Positions 35,690 through 46,457 of a DNA stretch of 64,000 bases are shown here, one piece after another. Position numbers and translations under genes: made by a program. The DNA comes from Acetivibrio saccincola (lineage in GTDB: Bacteria > Bacillota > Clostridia > Acetivibrionales > Acetivibrionaceae), in the NCBI RefSeq assembly GCF_002844395.1, contig NZ_CP025197.1:186001-250000 (forward strand). Reading direction: 5' to 3'. Position 1 is the stretch's first letter. Every line of letters starts with the position of its first letter. The notes beneath the pieces are model-generated. The model was not told the DNA's origin, did no database searches, and saw nothing but the letters and a program-made list of their open reading frames with translations.

Positions 35690-36183
35690 AAACTATTTGC
35701 TTCCCTGCTTAATTTTTTAGCCTTACCAGTGCCTTTTCTGCTTCAGACATAAATTTTAAAAATACCTCCGTGAGACTTATTTCAATTCCTTTTATTCCTA
35801 ATATCACCCATATTCCAGCTCTGATTTCCTATGGTCATGTTGGCTAATCTCTCATTATTTTTAACTGCATTTTTTTTAATTCTATATTGACGCAGCCTAT
35901 TTTCATAGTCTTCTTCGGAACCTTCTTTAAAGCCAGTTTCAGATTTTTTATCTCTTCTGCCTAATTTCATTGAGTCTTCAAAGTATAATTCCTTATACAT
36001 AGCATATTTCTCTTCGCATATAGTACCATCGGGGGAGTCGTAAATTTCACCAAGGCTTTCTAATATTTCTCTAAGTGATAATCCATCTCTAGCTACACTC
36101 CATTCAATATTTAAATATATTAATGTATTTAATAGTCTTCCTTCTAGTCCTTGTTCTTGAAGTTCTTTGCTTAATTCATTCAT
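35690..36183 (-). pseudogene. Internally deleted lipase-effector gene
   Basis: The first 130 residues (MNELSKELQEQGLEGRLLN through MTIGNQSWNMGD) correspond to the N-terminus of the lipase protein at 8234 and stop before its catalytic domain. After a frame change, a short segment LKFMSEAEKALVRLKN from the helical C-terminal half is recognisable. The last codons of the gene then follow at about 35690. At least two large deletions have removed the hydrolase domain and most of the helices. The ATG at 36183 overlaps the preceding lipoprotein fragment, as in the intact operon. Confidence 0.8.
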
Positions 36184-36335
36184 TTTACTTCCCTCCACTT
36201 ACTATAGCTAAATTCAAAAGAATCTTCCATAACAAAACCACCTCTAACTAAAACCCATTCAGCATTATGAGGTCCTGTTAATAGTTCAGCTTCATTATCC
36301 TCATTAATTAAATCTATTTTCCCTTCTTTTAAAAA
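36180..36335 (-). pseudogene. 3' fragment of a lipoprotein copy
   Basis: It encodes KEGKIDLINEDNEAELLTGPH and the end WREVK, matching the last 50 residues of the lipoprotein at 7503. The 5' part is missing; the sequence beyond 36346 belongs to an S-layer gene on the other strand. The missing 5' part corresponds well to the truncated copy at 14739-15224. Confidence 0.8.
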
Positions 36336-36345
36336 CAGATTAAAA

Positions 36346-37218
36346 GAAATACTATTCAACATAGCTATTGAAGTGGTTATTCCTGAGCATATGAAAGTGA
36401 TAAAGTCCGGTGGAGGAAAAGTGGATAGAGAAAGGGTTGTATGGAATATATCTCAAATTAAAGAAGACGAAATGGGAAGCATATCCTTTAAAGTTAGGAT
36501 CAACAGCCTTGAGGAAGCAGAGATCATAGAAACGGTAAGGGCTGCAGTAACACAAATTGAAGGTATAAAGAACGAGGGATATTCCAAATCGAATATTGAA
36601 GTGTTGCTGTACTCCGGTCGCTATGAGTCAGAAGAAGTACACAGCCGGTATATACAAGGTTATGCAGATGGAACCTTTAGACCTGATAACCCAATAACAA
36701 GAGCTGAAGCAGCAACAATATTTGCGAAGGCGCTGGGACTTGAGATAAGTAAAAATTCTCAGACAATTTATAGAGATGTACAGTCTGATAATTGGGCTGC
36801 AGGATATATAGAGGCTGTAACAAATGCAGGTTTGTTTACCGGGTATGGAAACGGGGAGTTCCGTCCGGGGGATTATATAACAAGGGCTGAAATGGCGGCT
36901 GTTATATTCAAATTCTTAGGATGTGAGGATGCAGAGCCGATACAGAAGCATTTTAACGACTTAGAGGAACACTGGGCGCAGAACTGTATTGAAAGCATAT
37001 ACAGGTTTGACATAGTAAAAGGGTATGGGGATGGAAGCTATCAGCCTAACAGAAACATAACCCGGGCAGAAGCAGTGGTGATGATTAACAAGATGTTGCT
37101 TAGAAGACCTATTGATGATATAGAGCAGAAAAAACAGACTTTCCCAGATGTTGCTAAAACCCACTGGGCATTTGCGTAGATTGAAGCTGCAGCAAAAGGA
37201 GCTGAATATAAGCATTAA
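36346..37218 (+). pseudogene. S-layer-homology protein, 5'-truncated, with a late in-frame TAG
   Basis: The frame is open from the rearrangement junction with no proper start. It begins with the end of a DUF11-like adhesion repeat (IEVVIPEHMKVIKSGGGKV, VWNISQIKEDEMGSI). Three SLH domains follow, from IQGYADGTFRPDNPITRAE, TGYGNGEFRPGDYITRAE and KGYGDGSYQPNRNITRAE, which would bind secondary cell-wall polymer. A TAG at 37177 replaces what is probably a Gln codon in WAFAQIEAAA; reading on reaches TAA at 37216. The C-terminal loss is small, but the missing N-terminus and signal make the gene inactive here. Confidence 0.8.
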
Positions 37219-37287
37219 AATCATTTTAAAAGATTGTGATGAAGTTAAATTTGAATGAGAAAGACTTGATACAGCGGAGGTGAGAAG

Positions 37288-37728
37288 ATGATTAAAGTTA
37301 CTACACAGCCGATTTATGATGAATTTTTTAAGATGTGTGCAGATGCCCAGCAAAATATAATGTTATGTGCGCCCTTTGTGAAGCAGGAAATTGTTGATAA
37401 TATTTTTTCCGTAACAGCAGATAGGGGATTATCAATGCAATTAATCACAAATATAAATTTGCAAAGCTTTCATCGAAGGACATCAGATATTGGTGCAATA
37501 GAAGAATTTTTAAAAAACGGCCCAGTTTATAATTGTACAACACTACATGCAAAACTATATATTTTTGATAATAAAAAATGTATTATAACGTCCGCAAACT
37601 TAACCACATCAGGTCTTCAAAAAAATCTCGAATGCAGTGTGCAGACAGATGATATGGACTTGGTTGATTCATCGGTATCCGAATATAACTCAATAATCAA
37701 AGATGATAGGGTAGGCAAAATTTTATAG
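37288..37728 (+). CDS. PLD-like (HKD) nuclease-type protein, possibly truncated
   Basis: A 146-residue protein with a ribosome site (GGAGGTGAG) before ATG. One phospholipase-D/nuclease motif is visible: LHAKLYIFDNKKCIITSANLT (HxKx4-type). An N-terminal helix pair (FFKMCADAQQNIMLCAPFVK) precedes it. A single HKD motif means it would act as a dimer, as in Nuc/BfiI-type endonucleases. The stop falls directly before a separate winged-helix-like fragment in another frame, so the original gene may have been a longer nuclease with a C-terminal DNA-binding domain. Confidence 0.65.
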   Translation: MIKVTTQPIYDEFFKMCADAQQNIMLCAPFVKQEIVDNIFSVTADRGLSMQLITNINLQSFHRRTSDIGAIEEFLKNGPVYNCTTLHAKLYIFDNKKCIITSANLTTSGLQKNLECSVQTDDMDLVDSSVSEYNSIIKDDRVGKIL

Positions 37729-37883
37729 CAGAGCAATTAAAAGAGGCTTATCCCCGTAATCATAACCGGGAGGCTAAGGTGCGTCAGATATTGCAGCAAT
37801 TACGTGATATTGGTTTAATTGAATTCACTTCTCCCGGAATTTATAAAAGACTGTGGGTGAAAGGAGATATCAATGAAGTTTAA
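37728..37883 (+). pseudogene. Winged-helix C-terminal fragment
   Basis: 51 codons overlapping the end of the PLD frame, with no start. It reads AEQLKEAYPRNHNREAKVRQ, then ILQQLRDIGLIEFTSPGIYK. The pattern (helix, RQ-LQ-LRD-G-IEF--PG-Y) is that of the winged helix at the C-terminus of DpnI-like and related restriction enzymes. A frameshift joining it to the PLD frame, or the remains of an adjacent restriction gene, would both explain it. Confidence 0.5.
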
Positions 37884-38015
37884 AATTCAAGTTTATAAAA
37901 GTAAAAAAATACACAAATACTAGAGTACAGTAGGATTTTATGGTAAAATGATGTATGGAAAAATAAAATTCCATTAAAAAGATGAATATATTACAAACAG
38001 AAAGGTACGGTTATT

Positions 38016-38480
38016 ATGGACAAGTTTATGAAAGAAGCTGTGGAAGAAGCTCTAAAAGGTGTAAGAGAAAATCATGGAGGGCCTTTTGGAGCTGTGATAG
38101 TAAGAAATGGGGAGATTATCTCAAAGGCTCACAATGAAGTTATAAAAAACAATGACCCTACAGACCATGCAGAAATGATAGCAATAAGAGAGGCTTCTAA
38201 AAAGCTTGGGAGATTTGACCTTTCAGACTCTGAGCTTTATACCTCTTGTGAACCTTGTCCCATGTGCTTTGCAGCTGTGCACTGGGCTAAAATAAAGAAA
38301 GTATACTTTGGCTGCACCAGGGAAGATGCCGCTGGCATTGGCTTTGATGACAACTATATATATGATGTAATAAAAGGTGTCGCAAAAGAAAAACAAGTTG
38401 CTTTAAAGCAAATGGGAAGGGATTTGGCCATTAAGGCTTTTAAGGAGTGGGAGGCTAAAGAAGATAAAGTTCAGTATTAG
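38016..38480 (+). CDS. guaD: Guanine deaminase (cytidine-deaminase fold)
   Basis: A 154-residue protein of the size of Bacillus GuaD. Zinc and catalytic residues are in DPTDHAEMIAIREA (His and Glu) and SCEPCPMCFAAVHWAKIKKV (two Cys). The FGCTREDAAGIGFDDNYIYD stretch is typical of guanine deaminase rather than tRNA adenosine deaminase. It hydrolyses guanine to xanthine and ammonia in purine salvage. The ATG at 38016 follows GAAAGG. It is monocistronic and is followed by the ilv promoter. The substrate could in principle be another base. Confidence 0.85.
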   Translation: MDKFMKEAVEEALKGVRENHGGPFGAVIVRNGEIISKAHNEVIKNNDPTDHAEMIAIREASKKLGRFDLSDSELYTSCEPCPMCFAAVHWAKIKKVYFGCTREDAAGIGFDDNYIYDVIKGVAKEKQVALKQMGRDLAIKAFKEWEAKEDKVQY

Positions 38481-38539
38481 ACTTATTGGACAAAACTCAT
38501 AGACAAAATTCAAATTATAAAAATTTTGAAAAAACATAT

Positions 38540-38568
38540 TGACATTAAGTTAAAGCGCTGGTAGAATG
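38540..38568 (+). promoter_or_regulatory. Promoter of the ilv-leu operon
   Basis: TTGACA (38540-38545) and TAGAAT (38563-38568) are separated by 17 bp. The transcript would start near 38575, directly before the T-box leader. Confidence 0.75.
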
Positions 38569-38612
38569 GATACTAACTATACAAAAAAAGCAGTTTAAAA
38601 GGCCATAAAGCT

Positions 38613-38888
38613 ATGAAGGAAAAAAGATATATGCTATTACTTATAGAGAGCTGATGGCTGGTGGAAATCAGTGGGTAGCATATATGTATAACTCGTTCCG
38701 GAGCTTCATTGCTGAAATTGTAGTAGGCAATGACGTTGACCAGCGTTAAGGTTAAGGAGCATTACATATGCTCTGTAGAGGGCATACCGCATTTTATAGG
38801 TGTGCTGAAACAGGGTGGTACCACGTGGGATTAAAACCCTTCGTCCCTGCAAATAATGTTTGCATGGAGGAAGGGTTTAGTTTTTCTT
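38613..38888 (+). ncRNA. T-box leader of the ilv-leu operon, probable Leu (CUC) specifier
   Basis: The canonical T-box AGGGTGGTACCACG lies at 38812-38825. Upstream are Stem I landmarks: AGAGAGCTGATGG and GGTGGAAATCAG. On the 3' side of Stem I, ATAACTCGTTCC offers CTC (38692-38694) as specifier, a leucine codon. Downstream, AAACCCTTCGTCCCTGC pairs with GCATGGAGGAAGGGTTT, followed by TTTTT, giving the terminator (38834-38888) that competes with the antiterminator. Uncharged tRNA-Leu would therefore induce ilvB and the genes after it. T-box identity is firm; the exact specifier is judged from position. Confidence 0.9.
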
Positions 38889-38923
38889 AAAAGGGAATTA
38901 TAAATTAAAAGAAGGTGTTGATT

Positions 38924-40552
38924 ATGAGAATTTCAGGAGCACAGGCAATAGTAAAGTCGTTGGAAAATGAAAATGTGGATATCATTTTTGGATACCCGGG
39001 AGCAGCTATATGTCCCTTTTATGATGCATTAGTGGATTCCAGGATCAAACACATACTTACAAGATCTGAGCAAGGGGCGGCTCATGCAGCGAATGGATAT
39101 GCCAGGGTAACTGGTAAAACAGGTGTATGCGTTGCCACATCGGGTCCCGGAGCTACTAATCTTATTACAGGAATTGCAACAGCATATATGGATTCAATAC
39201 CTATGGTTGCAATTACAGGTCAGGTATCATCAGAGCTGGTAGGCCGTGACGTTTTTCAGGAAGCGGATATAACAGGTGCAACAGCTTCCTTTTGCAAACA
39301 TAGTTACCTTGTAAAAGATGTGAACAAATTACCAAGAATAATCAAAGAAGCTTTTCATATAGCCTCTACAGGAAGACCAGGACCTGTAGTTATAGATATA
39401 CCTGTTGATATGCAGACAAAGGAATTGGATTTTGAATACCCTGAAGATGTTGATATCAGGGGATATAAGCCAAAGTACAAAGGTCACTACCTTCAAATAA
39501 AGAAAGTTGCAGAAGCTATATCTGAAGCAAAAAGACCTATTATATGCGCAGGTGGCGGAATAATAAGGGCAGATGCGGCAAATGAACTTGTAGAACTTGC
39601 AGAAAAATGCAATATACCTGTAACAACTACACTTATGGGAATTGGTTCAATACCATATGACCATCCGCTAAATTTAGGAATGCTGGGCTCTCATGGGGTA
39701 TATGCTGCAAACTATGCCATCCACAGGGCAGATTTATTAATTATCATGGGCGCAAGGGTTGGAGACAGGGCAGTAGGTGCCCCTCATAAAATAGAAGACA
39801 ATGCCAAAGTAGTTCATATTGATATAGACCCGGCAGAGATAGGCAAAAACATCAGGGTAGACATACCTGTTACAGGTGATGTAAAACTTGTATTGCAGCA
39901 GCTTATAAATATGGCAGAAAAAGCAGATTCAGATGAATGGGTAAACAAGATAAAAGAAATAAAAGAAGAGCGCAAATTAAATGCAGAGGTTAAAAGTGAA
40001 TCCGGTTTTATAAATCCTAAATATCTTCTGTCCATGTTGACAGAGTGCATAGATGAAAACACTATTATTACAACGGAAGTCGGGCAAAACCAGATTTGGG
40101 CTGCAAACTGGGTAGGGATTAAAAAACCGGGCAAATTCATAACCTCCGGTGGTATGGGTACAATGGGCTATGGATTGCCTGCCGCAGTAGGCGCAAAGGT
40201 GGGGCAGCCTTCGGAAAAAGTTATTTGTATATCAGGTGACGGTAGTTTCCAAATGTCCATGAATGAGCTTGGAACTATGAAGCAAAACGGTATAGGGGTT
40301 AAAATTATTTTGTTTAACAATTCAAGGCTTGGGCTTGTACGTGAAATACAAAGGCAAAGGTATTGCGGTCGTTATTCACAAGTGTTTTTAGACGGGAATC
40401 CGGATTTTATAAAGCTGTTTGAAGCATATGAATTTAAAGGCAGAAGAATCAGCGATAATTCCCAGATTGAAGAGGCACTAAAAGAAATGCTTTCAGACGA
40501 CAAGCCGTATCTTTTAGAATGTATAACAAACCCTGAAGAGCCGACGCTGTAG
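38924..40552 (+). CDS. ilvB: Acetolactate synthase large subunit
   Basis: A 542-residue thiamine-diphosphate enzyme that joins two pyruvates to acetolactate (or pyruvate and 2-oxobutyrate to acetohydroxybutyrate), the first shared step of Val/Leu/Ile synthesis. The catalytic Glu is in TRSEQGAAHAANGYAR. The TPP/Mg motif runs from GDGSFQMSMNELGT to ILFNNS. The FAD-binding middle domain includes GARVGDRAVGAP. The ATG at 38924 has GAAGGTG six bases upstream; an in-frame GTG at 38915 lies within that site. It is the first gene behind the T-box. Confidence 0.95.
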   Translation: MRISGAQAIVKSLENENVDIIFGYPGAAICPFYDALVDSRIKHILTRSEQGAAHAANGYARVTGKTGVCVATSGPGATNLITGIATAYMDSIPMVAITGQVSSELVGRDVFQEADITGATASFCKHSYLVKDVNKLPRIIKEAFHIASTGRPGPVVIDIPVDMQTKELDFEYPEDVDIRGYKPKYKGHYLQIKKVAEAISEAKRPIICAGGGIIRADAANELVELAEKCNIPVTTTLMGIGSIPYDHPLNLGMLGSHGVYAANYAIHRADLLIIMGARVGDRAVGAPHKIEDNAKVVHIDIDPAEIGKNIRVDIPVTGDVKLVLQQLINMAEKADSDEWVNKIKEIKEERKLNAEVKSESGFINPKYLLSMLTECIDENTIITTEVGQNQIWAANWVGIKKPGKFITSGGMGTMGYGLPAAVGAKVGQPSEKVICISGDGSFQMSMNELGTMKQNGIGVKIILFNNSRLGLVREIQRQRYCGRYSQVFLDGNPDFIKLFEAYEFKGRRISDNSQIEEALKEMLSDDKPYLLECITNPEEPTL

Positions 40553-40702
40553 ATTAAATACAGTGGATTTAAAGAATTTATTCAGAACAGAATAACATTA
40601 ACAGGCATATTGGGTTTATTATAAAATTTATTAAAAACTATGTAAAATATATATGCGTTTAAAGTATATATGTGGGAAATTTTATTTGAAGGAGGTATAT
40701 TA

Positions 40703-42225
<1,523 letters not shown>

Positions 42226-42599
42226 AAGCCAATCAAAAGCTAAATAAAAAACAGCCGGCTAAAAAAAGGTAAGAGATAAGAATAAAGGGACAAATGGATA
42301 AGAGCAATAAAAATATAAAAGTATAGAGATAAAAAGCAATAGAGGCTAAATGTATAAAACAAAAAGAGAAATATGTAAAAGTAAAAGAGATATACGGTTT
42401 GCGAAGAAATATTTTTTCTTCGCAAACTAAAATAAAGTTTATACAAAAACTATATAAAGCTTATACAAAAGCCTTATAAATTATACAAAAGGCTGATAGC
42501 TTAAATAAATTAAAATTACTTAAATGAACTAAAATTATTTATATATTTTAAAGCTATTTATAAATATGAGATTGAAAGTGTGAAATTGGAGGTATCTAT
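42226..42599 (+). other. Gap between ilvC and leuA with a hairpin
   Basis: 374 bp of A-rich sequence without a gene. A strong hairpin GTTTGCGAAGAA / TTCTTCGCAAAC lies at 42397-42427 but lacks a long T-run afterwards. It could be an attenuating terminator or a processing site. A purine-rich ribosome site (GGAGGT) precedes leuA. Confidence 0.5.
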
Positions 42600-44129
42600 A
42601 TGTCAAGAAGAATAAAGATATTTGATACGACACTTAGGGACGGGGAACAAACACCGGGGGTTAATTTAAATATTAATGAAAAACTGGAGATTGCAAAGCA
42701 ATTGGAGAGACTTGGGGTGGATGTTATAGAAGCCGGATTTGCCATTGCATCTCCCGGGGATTTTAAAGCAGTAAAGGCAGTTGCTGAAAATGTGAAAAAT
42801 GCCACTGTTGCAAGCCTTGCAAGAGCATTGGAAAAGGATATTGACAGGGCATGGGAAGCTGTTAAAGAGGCAGAAAATCCTTTAATACACACTTTTATTG
42901 CAACTTCAGATATACATTTGAAGTATAAACTTAAAATGACCGAAGAAGAAGTCCTTGAAAGGGCTGTAGCAATGGTTAAATACGCTAAAAAATACTGTAG
43001 TCATGTTGAGTTTTCAGCGGAAGATGCCAGCAGGACCAGACCGGAATTTTTGTTTAAAGTTTTGGAAAAAGTAATAGACGCAGGGGCTGTTGTTGTTAAT
43101 ATACCTGATACTGTGGGTTATGCAACACCTATTGAATTTGGAAACTTAATAAAAGCAATCAAAGAGAATGTGCCCAACATTGACAAAGCAGATATTAGTG
43201 TCCACTGCCACAATGACTTGGGATTGGCTGTAGCAAATTCATTGTCTGCTATATTAAACGGGGCTACCCAGATAGAAGGTACAATAAACGGTTTGGGTGA
43301 AAGGGCAGGTAATGCAGCGGTTGAAGAAATAATAATGGGCTTGGAAACAAGAAAGGACTTTTACAATGTAACTCACAATTTTGACACAACACAGATATAC
43401 AGAACAAGTAAATTGGTTTCAAGCCTGACAGGTGTTAAAGTTCCGCCAAACAAGGCAATAGTGGGTTCTAATGCCTTTGCCCATGAGTCAGGAATTCACC
43501 AGCATGGCGTTTTAGCTGAAAAGACCACTTATGAAATAATGACCCCTGAATCCATAGGACTTTCTACAAACAGAATGGTATTAGGAAAGCTTTCAGGACG
43601 TCATGCTTTTGAAGAGAGACTTAAAGAACTTGGGTATAATAACCTTACTGATGAGGAAATACAAAAGGCCTTTGAAATGTTTAAGGATTTGGCGGACAGG
43701 AAGAAAACCGTTACAGACAAGGATATTGAAGCCTTGATAGGTGCGAAAGTATCAAAAGTACCTGAAGTATACGAATTGGAAAGCTTTCAGATTACCAGCG
43801 GAAACAAAAGCGTTGCAACTGCTACCATTTCACTTAAAAAGAGTGAAGAAATTATTACAGAGGCTGCAACAGGCGATGGTCCTATAGATGCCGCATTTAA
43901 TGCAATGGAAAGAGTAGTTGGAATGAACTTCAAACTTGAAGATTACTTCTTAGAATCTGTAACAGAGGGTAAAGACGCATTAGGTGAGGTTACAGTGAAA
44001 ATTTCCAAAGATGATATAGCGGTTCTGGGACGGGGAATAAGTACTGACGTTATAGAAGCTAGTATAAAATCCTACTTGAATGCAATCAACAAGATAATCA
44101 GCGAGGAGAAATTATTAGGAGGGAAGTAA
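42600..44129 (+). CDS. leuA: 2-Isopropylmalate synthase
   Basis: A 509-residue enzyme condensing acetyl-CoA with 2-oxoisovalerate, the first step of leucine synthesis. It has the HMGL-like barrel motif [17 protein letters not shown], metal-binding [13 protein letters not shown] and the [10 protein letters not shown] loop. [16 protein letters not shown] follows in the linker. The C-terminal LeuA regulatory domain (from about residue 390, [11 protein letters not shown]...) should bind leucine for feedback control. Length is typical for the long bacterial form. It is followed after two bases by cimA. Confidence 0.95.
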   Translation: MSRRIKIFDTTLRDGEQTPGVNLNINEKLEIAKQLERLGVDVIEAGFAIASPGDFKAVKAVAENVKNATVASLARALEKDIDRAWEAVKEAENPLIHTFIATSDIHLKYKLKMTEEEVLERAVAMVKYAKKYCSHVEFSAEDASRTRPEFLFKVLEKVIDAGAVVVNIPDTVGYATPIEFGNLIKAIKENVPNIDKADISVHCHNDLGLAVANSLSAILNGATQIEGTINGLGERAGNAAVEEIIMGLETRKDFYNVTHNFDTTQIYRTSKLVSSLTGVKVPPNKAIVGSNAFAHESGIHQHGVLAEKTTYEIMTPESIGLSTNRMVLGKLSGRHAFEERLKELGYNNLTDEEIQKAFEMFKDLADRKKTVTDKDIEALIGAKVSKVPEVYELESFQITSGNKSVATATISLKKSEEIITEAATGDGPIDAAFNAMERVVGMNFKLEDYFLESVTEGKDALGEVTVKISKDDIAVLGRGISTDVIEASIKSYLNAINKIISEEKLLGGK

Positions 44130-44131
44130 AT

Positions 44132-45709
44132 TTGAAAAGAATTTATATATATGATTCCATCCTCAGGGATGGGGCACAGGCCCAAGGGATCTCCTTTAGT
44201 GTTGAGGACAAATTGAAAATTGTTAAAAAATTAGACAGTATGGGCGTAAGTTATATTGAAGCAGGAAACCCGGGTTCAAACCCTAAGGATTTGGAGTTTT
44301 TTGAAAGGGTAAAAAAGCTGGATCTCAAACACTCAAAAATCGTAGCTTTTGGAAGTACCCGCAGGGTTAATGTTTCTGTGGAAGAGGATGCAAATGTCCA
44401 GTCCCTTTTGAGGGCAGACACACCTGCTGTAGCAATATTTGGCAAGAGCTGGGGATTCCAGGTTAAAGAAATTTTAAGAACCACATTAGAAGAAAATTTA
44501 AATATGATCCGGGACACTGTAGTTTTCTTCAAAAGCAAAAATAAAGAAGTGATATTTGATGCTGAGCATTTTTTTGACGGATATAAAGAAGACCCTGAGT
44601 ATGCCATGAAAGCCCTTAAAGCTGCCTCTGAGGGAGGTGCTGACTGCTTATGTCTTTGCGATACAAATGGAGGAACATTCCCTGACGAGATATATGAAAT
44701 AACATCCAGGGTGGTAAAAGAGTTTAAAGAGGATATTGGTATACACTGTCACAATGATACCGGTATGGCAGTTGCAAATTCCATTATGGCAGTTAAGGCA
44801 GGAGCTGTCCAGGTGCAGGGGACTATGAACGGATATGGAGAAAGAACAGGTAATGCAAACCTGACTACAATAATACCCAATTTGCAGTTAAAGCTTGGAT
44901 ACAGCTGTATATTGGAAGAAAGTATTTCAGAGTTCACAACAATATCCAGATACATTAGCGAAATTGCAAATGTTTTGCACGACGACAGAGCTCCTTATGT
45001 GGGTAATTATGCTTTTGCCCACAAAGCAGGTATGCATGCTGATGCCGTAAATAAAAATCCTTCTGCATATGAGCATATAGCCCCTGAAGCTGTTGGAAAT
45101 ACAAGGATGTTCCTCATATCAGAGGTTGCAGGAAGAGGTGCTCTGCTAAACTTTATAAATACCTTTGACAAAACCATTACAAAAGATTCACCTTATACTA
45201 GAGAGATATTGAAAAAAGTTAAAGAAATGGAATTTAAAGGTTATCAGTATGAAGGGGCAGAGGGTTCTTTAGAGCTTATAATACGCAAGATATTAGGTAA
45301 ATATAAGTCTCATTTTGAATTAGGAGAATTTAAAGTGTTGGTAAGTGAGCCTCCTATTAGTAGTGCCAATTCCTCTGCAATAATAAAAATCAGTGTGGAT
45401 GGCCAGGAGGAAATGACAGCTGCTGAAGGAAACGGTCCGGTAAATGCTTTGGACAATGCCTTAAGAAAAGCTTTAAAGAGATTTTATCCTCAAATAAAAG
45501 ATATGAAGCTTACAGACTACAAGGTAAGGGTGCTTGACTCTGATTCTGCAACAGCTGCAAAGGTTAGGGTTCTGATTGAGTCAACAGATGGAAAAGATGT
45601 GTGGACTACAATAGGTGTATCGGCGGACATTATTGAAGCCAGCTGGCTGGCATTGGTTGATTCAATTGAATATAAACTCATTAGGGATGAATTGGGACAG
45701 TCGGAATAA
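44132..45709 (+). CDS. cimA: (R)-Citramalate synthase
   Basis: A 525-residue LeuA paralogue starting on TTG after AGGAGGG. The barrel begins YDSILRDGAQAQGISFSVEDK, with the Ala-Gln form typical of CimA instead of the EQTPG of LeuA. GIHCHNDTGMAVANS and NYAFAHKAGMHADAV follow, then a LeuA-type regulatory domain. It makes citramalate from pyruvate and acetyl-CoA, giving 2-oxobutyrate for isoleucine without threonine deaminase. Its place next to leuA and behind a T-box makes one unit for all three branched-chain amino acids. leuB, leuC, leuD and ilvD are not in the window. Confidence 0.92.
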   Translation: MKRIYIYDSILRDGAQAQGISFSVEDKLKIVKKLDSMGVSYIEAGNPGSNPKDLEFFERVKKLDLKHSKIVAFGSTRRVNVSVEEDANVQSLLRADTPAVAIFGKSWGFQVKEILRTTLEENLNMIRDTVVFFKSKNKEVIFDAEHFFDGYKEDPEYAMKALKAASEGGADCLCLCDTNGGTFPDEIYEITSRVVKEFKEDIGIHCHNDTGMAVANSIMAVKAGAVQVQGTMNGYGERTGNANLTTIIPNLQLKLGYSCILEESISEFTTISRYISEIANVLHDDRAPYVGNYAFAHKAGMHADAVNKNPSAYEHIAPEAVGNTRMFLISEVAGRGALLNFINTFDKTITKDSPYTREILKKVKEMEFKGYQYEGAEGSLELIIRKILGKYKSHFELGEFKVLVSEPPISSANSSAIIKISVDGQEEMTAAEGNGPVNALDNALRKALKRFYPQIKDMKLTDYKVRVLDSDSATAAKVRVLIESTDGKDVWTTIGVSADIIEASWLALVDSIEYKLIRDELGQSE

Positions 45710-45710
45710 C

Positions 45711-45925
45711 AACCAAGGATAATCACATAGCCAGAATAATCACATAGCCAAGATAATCAAACAGCCAAGATAATCAAACAGCCAAGATAATCAAACAGCC
45801 AAGATAATCAAACAGCCAAGATAATCGCATAGCCAAGACAATCAAGCAGCCAAGATAATCACATAGCCAAGATAATCAAACAGCCAGGATAATCAAACAG
45901 CCAGTATAATCAAATAACCAGTATA
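45711..45925. repeat. 17-bp tandem repeat (minisatellite)
   Basis: About 12 to 13 units of AGCCAAGATAATCAAAC, with substitutions in the outer units (CACAT for CAAAC, AGAAT or AGTAT for AGATAAT), lie directly after the cimA stop. The central four to five units are perfect. A 17-bp period cannot encode a regular peptide repeat in one frame. Confidence 0.9.
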
Positions 45926-45962
45926 ATCAGGGCAATCAGAACAATTAAAAGGAGGCAAACCT

Positions 45963-46352
45963 ATGTACCCGGATATTATAAATGAAAGTGTTGAAAAAAA
46001 CAAAGATAATGAAGAAGAATTGGCGGAACACCGGAGACTGGAATTACAGCAGCTTAAGGAACAGCTTAAAGAGTGGGAGATACATTTTTTTGACCTTATT
46101 AAGGAATCACCCAAACAAGAAAGTGCACGCCTTATGGTATCCCAGGTGGTAAGGTTTATACTTTCCAGGAGGGGAATGTTGGAAAAAACTAAAGAAAGCA
46201 AGACCTTGCCAATGGATGAAATAGAGAAATATTTAAAAATACCGAGGAAGAAAATAGAGACAGTTCAAAAATATATAATAGCCGTTTTACTGATATGTAC
46301 AGGAGACTTTCATTTAATAAAAGAGCATGTAAATTTTATAAACGGTATGTAA
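45963..46352 (+). CDS. Stand-alone SigI-type C-terminal (sigma-I-C) domain protein
   Basis: A 129-residue protein with AAAGGAGG before ATG. After a charged N-terminal helix it reads LKEQLKEWEIHFFDLIKESPK, then LPMDEIEKYLKIPRKKIETVQ and KYIIAVLLICTGDFHLIKEHV. This is the pattern of the C-terminal DNA-binding half of clostridial SigI factors (L..W.I...DL...SPK; LP..EL...V..SRKTIER..KYIIA..LIL.GD...L). The sigma-2 region that binds -10 DNA and core polymerase is absent. It could be a regulator that competes with, or descended from, a SigI factor. The match is from memory of SigI sequences. It stands alone between the minisatellite and a terminator. Confidence 0.6.
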   Translation: MYPDIINESVEKNKDNEEELAEHRRLELQQLKEQLKEWEIHFFDLIKESPKQESARLMVSQVVRFILSRRGMLEKTKESKTLPMDEIEKYLKIPRKKIETVQKYIIAVLLICTGDFHLIKEHVNFINGM

Positions 46353-46359
46353 AGGCAAA

Positions 46360-46397
46360 AGCCCCGATGTTAGTTTAAACATCAGGGCTTTTTTGAT
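46360..46397 (+). terminator. Rho-independent terminator
   Basis: AGCCCCGATGTT pairs with AACATCAGGGCT (one mismatch) and is followed by TTTTTT. It ends the ilv-leu / SigI-C-like transcription unit. Confidence 0.85.
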
Positions 46398-46457
46398 TAG
46401 GGTTTTTCTTGGGCTATATATAGTTAGACGTATATAGCTATTATTATATGTGTATTA

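Noticed and set aside
36352-36555. 67-residue minus-strand frame opposite the S-layer gene
   Set aside because: It is antisense to a clearly coding SLH/DUF11 gene.
45711-45925. 17-bp repeats as a CRISPR array or repeat protein
   Set aside because: There are no spacers between units, and a 17-bp period cannot keep one reading frame.
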